Source: Deferribacteres bacterium (GTDB lineage: Bacteria > Nitrospirota > Thermodesulfovibrionia > UBA6902). Taken from it: DNA of 18,745 nucleotides. Positions within the stretch are counted from its first letter, which is position 1, and the number at the start of each line of letters is the position of its first letter. This document shows positions 13,109 through 18,745 of this stretch, piece by piece. Under the pieces are notes generated by a model. It was not told where the DNA came from and made no database searches. It was given only the letters and a program-made list of their open reading frames with translations. The DNA lies in contig JAUVPO010000006.1 of assembly GCA_030598625.1 (NCBI GenBank), positions 1-18,745 of the forward strand, read 5' to 3'. The position numbers and the translations under genes were made by a program.

Positions 13109-16100
13109 TTAATACCTGAAATCTTCCGCTGTTTCCACAAAAGTTTCTTTATATATATTTGTACCGGTACCGGCCGGGATAAGTCTGCCCATAATGATAT
13201 TTTCTTTCAGTCCCCTGAGTTCATCCTGCAATCCATTTATAGCCGCTTCGGTAAGAACTCTCGTGGTCTCCTGGAAGGATGCCGCTGAAATAAAGCTGTC
13301 CGTGGAAAGGGACGCCTTGGTAATCCCTAAAAGGATCGGTTTCGCCTGGGCAGGCTTGCCTTTTTGCTTTAAGGCTTTTCTATTTGCCTCCTCAAAAACA
13401 TTTTTATCAACCTGTTCTCCGACAAGGAAGTCCGTATCGCCTGAATCCTCAATTTTTACCTTTTTCATCATCTGTCTGGCCACTACCTCTATATGTTTAT
13501 CATTTATTGAAACTCCCTGGAGCCGGTAAACCTTTTGCACCTCGTCTACAAGATACCTCTGGAGTTCATTGGGACCGAGTATTTCAAGTATGTTATGAGG
13601 ATTTATCGAGCCGTCCATCAATGCCTCGCCCGCCTTTACCCAGTCACTTTCATGCACGCTTAAATGTTTGCCTTTGGGAATAAGATATTCCCTTGTATCC
13701 GTGCCTCCCTTGACATTAACCACCCTCATGCCTTTATGAAAACCTTTAAATTCAACAATCCCGTCTATCTCGCTCACAACCGCCTGTTCTTTTGGTTTTC
13801 TAGCCTCAAAAAGCTCAGCAACTCTGGGAAGGCCGCCTGTTATGTCCTTTGTCTTTGTAGTTTCCCTTGGAATCTTGGCTATAACATCTCCCGGATGTAC
13901 AATAGAACCCTTATCAACAAGGACATGGGAACCGGACGGCAGCAGATAGCGCGCTATGTTATTAGTGCCCGGGATCTTTATAGTCGCTTTGCTGTGTTCA
14001 TCTTTTATTGAAACTCTCGGCCTCATGTTCGCGGGATATTCTATAATAACCTTATGGGCAAGTCCGGTGACCTCATCCACTTCCTCCTTGACCGACACTC
14101 CCTCGGTTATATCGCCAAGCGCAATTTTCCCTCCAACCTCGGTTATGATAGGGATTGAGTATGGGTCCCATTCAACGAGCAACTGCCCCGGTGTCACCTT
14201 CTGGCCTTTTTTGATTTTTAGCCTTGCGCCGTAAACAATAGAGTATTTTTCCCTTTCCCTGCCATTTGCGTCAACAATGGCGATACTGCCGTTACGGTTC
14301 ATGACCACCAGAGAACCTTCCCTGTCCTTGACTGTCGAAAGATCGACAAATTTTATTGTTCCACCATTTTTGGCTTCAAGAACGGTCTGTTCTACCAGTC
14401 TCGTTGCAGTGCCGCCTATATGGAATGTTCTCATAGTAAGCTGGGTCCCCGGCTCCCCGATAGATTGCGCCGCAATTATTCCGACAGCGTCGCCTATTTC
14501 GACCACTCCGCCCCGTCCCAGGTCTCTGCCGTAGCATTTTCTGCATACACCAAATTTGGATTCACAGGTCAAAACTGAACGAATCAATACCCTGTCAATA
14601 CCAGCGCCGGTAATTTTTTGTGCCAGTTCATCATCAATCTCCTGACCACTGGAAACGATTTTCTTTTTTGTAATCGTATCTTTTATATCCTCGGCGGCAA
14701 TTCTTCCAAATATTCTTTCTTCAAGCGGCTCTATTATTTCGCCGCCTTCAATCAGACTTATTACATGAATACCGTCATGAGTCTTACAGTCGTCTTCTCT
14801 TATAATCACGTCTTGTGTTACATCAACGAGTCTTCTCGTGAGATATCCTGAATTGGCCGTCTTTAATGCCGTGTCAGCCAAACCTTTCCTCGCGCCGTGA
14901 GTTGAAATAAAATACTGAAGCGGTGTCAGTCCCTCTCTGAAATTTGCCGTGATCGGGGTCTCTATGATCTCCCCCGACGGTTTTGCCATCAATCCTCTCA
15001 TTCCGGCAAGCTGTCTCAGCTGCGCGGCAGATCCTCTCGCTCCTGAATCCGCCATCATGAAAACATTATTGAATGAACGGTTTTCCTTAAGTTCTTCCTC
15101 AGTCATCTTATCAATAGCCTTCATGCCTTCAGCCCCCAGTTCCCGCATCATTTCATCCGCTATCCTTTCCGTAACTTCCGCCCATATATCTATGACCTTA
15201 TTGTATCGCTCACCGTTCGTGATAAGACCATCCGCATATTGTCTCTGAACATCCATCACTTCGTGCTCGGCCTTTTTTATGAACTTGCCCTTTTTGCTCG
15301 GTATATGCATATCATCTATGCAGATTGAAGTCCCCGAGACAGTTGCATATTTAAACCCGAGCTTTTCAATATCGTCAAGAAAGACAACCGTTGCCTTCCT
15401 GCCAAGTTTCTTGAAGCAAAACTCAACAAGCTTTCCCGCCTCTTTTTTGGTTATCTCTCTATTAATCATGGAAAACGGTATACCCTCCGGCAATATTTCT
15501 CCGAGAATAATACGCCCTGTCGTCGTATCAACAAAGGAGCCGTTCATCCTGACTTTGACACCAGCGTGCTCATCGACTATCCCCGCATCATAGGCAATCC
15601 TTACCTCTTCAGGACCGGAAAATACTCTTCCTTCACCCTTTGCCCCCTTTTTTCCCTTGGTAAGGTAGTAAATGCCGAGGACCATATCCTGGGTGGGGGT
15701 TGCTATGGGCTTGCCGCTGGCAGGACTGAGAATATTATTTACAGACATCATCAGCACCCTTGCCTCAACCTGCGCCTCAATTGAGAGCGGAACATGCACA
15801 GCCATCTGATCACCGTCAAAGTCCGCGTTAAAAGCGGTGCAGACAAGAGGATGGAGTTTTATCGCCTTCCCCTCCACAAGGACAGGGTCAAATGCCTGCA
15901 TTCCCAGCCGATGAAGGGTCGGGGCCCTGTTTAACAGCACCGGATGCTCTTTGATAACTTCATCAAGGCAATCCCAGATAATATCCTCACCTCTTTCAGC
16001 AATTTTCTTTGCGGCTTTTATTGTAGTCACGTGGCCCTTTTCTTCAAGCTTGCTGAATATATATGGCTTGAACAACTCAAGGGCCATGGTTTTAGGAAGA

Positions 16101-17200
16101 CCGCATTGATGTAATTTAAGTTCAGGTCCTACAACAACAACGGAACGGCCGGAATAGTCCACCCGTTTTCCAAGAAGATTCTGCCTGAAACGTCCCTGTT
16201 TGCCCTTTATCATGTCACTCAATGACTTCAGGGGCCTCTTGGTCGCAGCCTTCAAAACCCTGCTTCTTCTTCCATTGTCAAACAGGGCGTCAACCGCTTC
16301 CTGGAGCATTCTTTTTTCGTTGCGTATAATAACGCTCGGCGCATTCAGTTCCATCAGTCTTTTCAACCTGTTATTCCTGTTTATTACCCTTCTGTAAAGA
16401 TCGTTCAGATCTGAAGTGGCGAATCTTCCGCCTTCAAGCGGAACCAGTGGACGCAGGTCTGGTGGAAGGACCGGCACCACATCCATAATCATCCATTCAG
16501 GTTTGTTTCCCGATTTCCTGAACGCTTCCACAACCCTCAACCTTTTTGTAAGTTTTCTCTTTACACCGAGAGATGATGAAGCCTGGATTTTTGTCCTTAG
16601 CTCCTTTGCCAGTGTATCAAGGTTTATATTACGGAGAAGTTCTTTCACCGCTTCGGCGCCGACACCGGCCTTAAATTTGTCTCCATATTCCTGGACTCTC
16701 TTCCTGTATTCTTCGTCGCCAAGCAGTTCTTTCCCCTTCAATTTCGTATCTCCCGGATCAACCACAATATAGCTCTCAAAGTAAAGCACTTTTTCAAGCT
16801 GACGCATGGTCATATCAAGAAGTGTGCCTATCCTTGAAGGGATGCCCTTTAAAAACCATATATGCGCGACAGGCGTCGCAAGCTCTATATGACCGAGCCT
16901 TTCACGCCTTGACTTTGACTGGATAACTTCAACTCCGCACTTGTCACAAACTACTCCCCGGTGCTTCATCCTTTTGTATTTGCCACATATACATTCCCAG
17001 TCTTTAACAGGCCCAAAAATCTTGGCGCAGAAAAGTCCGTCTCTTTCAGGCTTGAAAGTTCGATAATTAATGGTTTCAGGTTTTTTCACCTCGCCATAAG
17101 ACCACGCCCTTATTTTTTCAGGAGAGGCAAGCTTTATCTTTATAGCTTTAAATTCCGTCGGATTCTTCGGTTTCTCAAATATTGAATATATATCGTCCAC
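13109..17200 (-). CDS. rpoC: DNA-directed RNA polymerase subunit beta'
   Basis: Largest subunit of RNA polymerase. The first zinc site is at Cys70, 72, 85 and 88 (CICGKYKRMKHRGVVCDKC). The catalytic triad lies in NADFDGDQMAVH with Asp460, 462 and 464, the same numbering as in E. coli. The second zinc site includes CESKFGVCRKC. The trigger loop begins after GEPGTQLTMRTFHIGG and is interrupted by about 190 residues of beta-rich sequence, an SI3-type insertion as in proteobacterial RpoC. The 1363 residues are complete. The start is GTG at 17198-17200 with GGGAGG 7-8 nt upstream. It follows rpoB by 96 nt without a terminator. No rpsL or other str-operon gene follows; the next genes are mut7C and an accessory block. 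Confidence 0.98.
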   Translation of the reverse strand: MDDIYSIFEKPKNPTEFKAIKIKLASPEKIRAWSYGEVKKPETINYRTFKPERDGLFCAKIFGPVKDWECICGKYKRMKHRGVVCDKCGVEVIQSKSRRERLGHIELATPVAHIWFLKGIPSRIGTLLDMTMRQLEKVLYFESYIVVDPGDTKLKGKELLGDEEYRKRVQEYGDKFKAGVGAEAVKELLRNINLDTLAKELRTKIQASSSLGVKRKLTKRLRVVEAFRKSGNKPEWMIMDVVPVLPPDLRPLVPLEGGRFATSDLNDLYRRVINRNNRLKRLMELNAPSVIIRNEKRMLQEAVDALFDNGRRSRVLKAATKRPLKSLSDMIKGKQGRFRQNLLGKRVDYSGRSVVVVGPELKLHQCGLPKTMALELFKPYIFSKLEEKGHVTTIKAAKKIAERGEDIIWDCLDEVIKEHPVLLNRAPTLHRLGMQAFDPVLVEGKAIKLHPLVCTAFNADFDGDQMAVHVPLSIEAQVEARVLMMSVNNILSPASGKPIATPTQDMVLGIYYLTKGKKGAKGEGRVFSGPEEVRIAYDAGIVDEHAGVKVRMNGSFVDTTTGRIILGEILPEGIPFSMINREITKKEAGKLVEFCFKKLGRKATVVFLDDIEKLGFKYATVSGTSICIDDMHIPSKKGKFIKKAEHEVMDVQRQYADGLITNGERYNKVIDIWAEVTERIADEMMRELGAEGMKAIDKMTEEELKENRSFNNVFMMADSGARGSAAQLRQLAGMRGLMAKPSGEIIETPITANFREGLTPLQYFISTHGARKGLADTALKTANSGYLTRRLVDVTQDVIIREDDCKTHDGIHVISLIEGGEIIEPLEERIFGRIAAEDIKDTITKKKIVSSGQEIDDELAQKITGAGIDRVLIRSVLTCESKFGVCRKCYGRDLGRGGVVEIGDAVGIIAAQSIGEPGTQLTMRTFHIGGTATRLVEQTVLEAKNGGTIKFVDLSTVKDREGSLVVMNRNGSIAIVDANGREREKYSIVYGARLKIKKGQKVTPGQLLVEWDPYSIPIITEVGGKIALGDITEGVSVKEEVDEVTGLAHKVIIEYPANMRPRVSIKDEHSKATIKIPGTNNIARYLLPSGSHVLVDKGSIVHPGDVIAKIPRETTKTKDITGGLPRVAELFEARKPKEQAVVSEIDGIVEFKGFHKGMRVVNVKGGTDTREYLIPKGKHLSVHESDWVKAGEALMDGSINPHNILEILGPNELQRYLVDEVQKVYRLQGVSINDKHIEVVARQMMKKVKIEDSGDTDFLVGEQVDKNVFEEANRKALKQKGKPAQAKPILLGITKASLSTDSFISAASFQETTRVLTEAAINGLQDELRGLKENIIMGRLIPAGTGTNIYKETFVETAEDFRY

Positions 17201-17296
17201 TTAATTTCCTCCCTTTTTGATATCTCGCATACTTAGATTTCCACTTCTCCATGACTCCAATATTTTTGTCTTTGTCATCTATGATTAATTGTTTTA

Positions 17297-18745
17297 TTAT
17301 TGTTTTTTGCCCGCCGCAGTCAATTTGCGTTTTTCGCCGACTTTCCCTTTATCCAGGGTCAGTTCCTCTAACAGCTCAACATCAAGGCCAAGACTCTGCA
17401 GTTCCTTTATTAAAACATGAAACGACTCCGGAACGCCGGGTTCAAGGTTGGCGTCTCCCTTAACAATCGCTTCATATACTTTTGCCCTGCCGGCAACATC
17501 GTCACTTTTAACGGTAAGGAATTCCTGAAGCGTATGGGCAGCGCCATAAGCCTCAAGCGCCCATACTTCCATCTCCCCTAACCTTTGACCGCCGAACTGC
17601 GCTTTACCGCCCAGCGGCTGCTGCGTGACAAGCGAATAAGGCCCGATAGAACGCGCATGTATTTTATCTTCTACGAGATGATGCAGTTTCATTATGTACA
17701 TATACCCCACTGTAACCGGTTTCTTAAAAGGCTTGCCGGTCTTTCCATCATGCAAAACAATCTGCCCGCTGGCAGGCAGACCCGCCTCCTTTAAAAGATC
17801 TTTGATTTCAACTTCGCTCGCACCCTCAAATACCGGTGTTGAAACATATATGTCCAATTCCTTTGCAGCCCATCCCAAATGGGTCTCCAGTATCTGACCA
17901 ACGTTCATTCGGGAAGGAACACCGAGAGGGTTTAAAATTACGTCAACCGGGGTTCCATCAGGCATATAAGGCATATCCTCTTCCGGAACCACGATAGAAA
18001 TGACCCCCTTGTTTCCGTGTCTTCCCGCCATCTTGTCTCCCATCTGAATCTTCCTCTTCATAGCAATATATACCTTTGCAACCTTAAGAACCCCCGGCGG
18101 AAGCTCATCGCCCTTCTTAAACTGCTCAATCTTTTTGTTATATTGATCTTCAAGCAGTTTGATCTGCCCGGCGGTTTCATCTTCAATCTTTTTGAGCGTG
18201 TCACTTACCCTTGCATCCGAAATCTTTATCTTTCGAAGGGATTTGTCAGGCACGCTGTCCAGGATTTTTTCAGTCAGCTTTTCTCCTTTTTTACACAATA
18301 TCTCTTTTATGCCGGAGACCTTTAAATCTTCCGCCATCTTTTCATTAAGGGCAACCTCTCTCATTTTTCTATGACTGTTTTCCCTTAAGATGCTTACCTC
18401 GTCCTCAAAATTTCTCTGTAAATAAAACTTCTTGTCTTCTTCGATGCTCTTTGCCCTTTTATCCTTGGCAGCGCCTTTTCTCGTGAATACCTTAACATCC
18501 AGAACAGTCCCTTCAATTCCTGGTGGCACATAGAGGCAGCTTTCCCTTACTTCTTCCGCCTTTTCGCCAAAAATCGCCCTGAGCAATTTCTCCTCCGGCG
18601 TAAGTTGGGTCTCGCTCTTGGGTGTAACTTTACCCACGAGAATATCACCCGGCTTTATACATGCTCCTGTTCTGATAATTCCGGTCTCATCAAGATTATG
18701 CAGAGCTTCCTCTCCAATATTAGGAATATCTCTTGTAATTTCTTC
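17297..18745 (-). CDS. rpoB: DNA-directed RNA polymerase subunit beta, C-terminal third (cut by window edge)
   Basis: The frame is open from the right edge and codes for 482 residues to the stop, so the first two thirds of the gene lie outside. Recognisable parts are GDILVGKVTPKSETQLTPEEKLLRAIFGEKA, which spans about 30 residues around 18630, then KMAGRHGNKGVISIVVPEEDMPYM, NPLGVPSRMNVGQILETHLGWAA and the C-terminal clamp segment GGKAQFGGQRLGEMEVWALEAYGAA that packs on RpoC. The window starts with EEITRDIPNIGEEALHNLDE, so a GTG inside the frame near 18637 is not a start codon. The C terminus ends in basic KRKLTAAGKKQ. Confidence 0.97.
   Translation of the reverse strand, partial: EEITRDIPNIGEEALHNLDETGIIRTGACIKPGDILVGKVTPKSETQLTPEEKLLRAIFGEKAEEVRESCLYVPPGIEGTVLDVKVFTRKGAAKDKRAKSIEEDKKFYLQRNFEDEVSILRENSHRKMREVALNEKMAEDLKVSGIKEILCKKGEKLTEKILDSVPDKSLRKIKISDARVSDTLKKIEDETAGQIKLLEDQYNKKIEQFKKGDELPPGVLKVAKVYIAMKRKIQMGDKMAGRHGNKGVISIVVPEEDMPYMPDGTPVDVILNPLGVPSRMNVGQILETHLGWAAKELDIYVSTPVFEGASEVEIKDLLKEAGLPASGQIVLHDGKTGKPFKKPVTVGYMYIMKLHHLVEDKIHARSIGPYSLVTQQPLGGKAQFGGQRLGEMEVWALEAYGAAHTLQEFLTVKSDDVAGRAKVYEAIVKGDANLEPGVPESFHVLIKELQSLGLDVELLEELTLDKGKVGEKRKLTAAGKKQ

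Noticed and set aside
14949..15593. Long plus-strand frames opposite rpoC.
   Set aside because: They mirror the coding strand of an intact, highly conserved gene and have no start signals or family resemblance.
17201..17296. Small ORF in the rpoB-rpoC gap.
   Set aside because: The frames there lack a ribosome-binding site and run into rpoC in the wrong phase; the gap looks like plain spacer with the rpoC Shine-Dalgarno.

Overview
The window comes from a bacterial chromosome and carries mostly core housekeeping genes, nearly all on the minus strand. A SurA-type periplasmic chaperone, two lipoproteins (one of the LpoB family) and an RpoC with a trigger-loop insertion point to a diderm (Gram-negative-type) bacterium. 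Moderate GC, many GTG/TTG starts and the overall gene set look like an uncultured Nitrospirota or deltaproteobacteria-like lineage. That placement is an impression; no marker here settles it.

Read in the direction of transcription (high to low coordinates), the layout is as follows. The 3' third of rpoB runs off the right edge, followed by complete rpoC and a Mut7-C/PIN-fold RNase-like gene. Next is an AT-rich accessory block (about 10.5-12.6 kb) with a protein carrying three C2H2 zinc fingers, a SET-domain protein-lysine methyltransferase, and two small plus-strand pieces that look like toxin-antitoxin leftovers. Then come a two-TM K+ channel with a cytoplasmic RCK/TrkA module, a SurA-like chaperone, guaB-guaA (IMP to XMP to GMP), an LpoB-type lipoprotein with a second lipoprotein of the COG3014 type, an RluB/RsuA-family pseudouridine synthase, and aspS.

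The most interesting non-housekeeping signals are these. (1) A perfect match to the sigma-54 -24/-12 consensus drives an unlisted 33-residue single-TM microprotein on the plus strand between aspS and rluB, with dyad sites upstream where an enhancer-binding protein would sit. (2) Eukaryote-like SET and C2H2 zinc-finger genes are neighbours in the gap between rpoC and the K+ channel; the zinc-finger gene appears to be leaderless. (3) Three TGAAC motifs sit exactly 10 bp apart just upstream of guaB. (4) Nearly identical promoter-like blocks lie in front of aspS and rluB.

The genes form several probable transcription units: rpoB-rpoC-(mut7C), guaB-guaA (24-nt gap) and lpoB-COG3014 lipoprotein (21-nt gap). 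The remaining genes seem to have their own promoters. I found no rRNA, tRNA, CRISPR array, insertion sequence or integrase.
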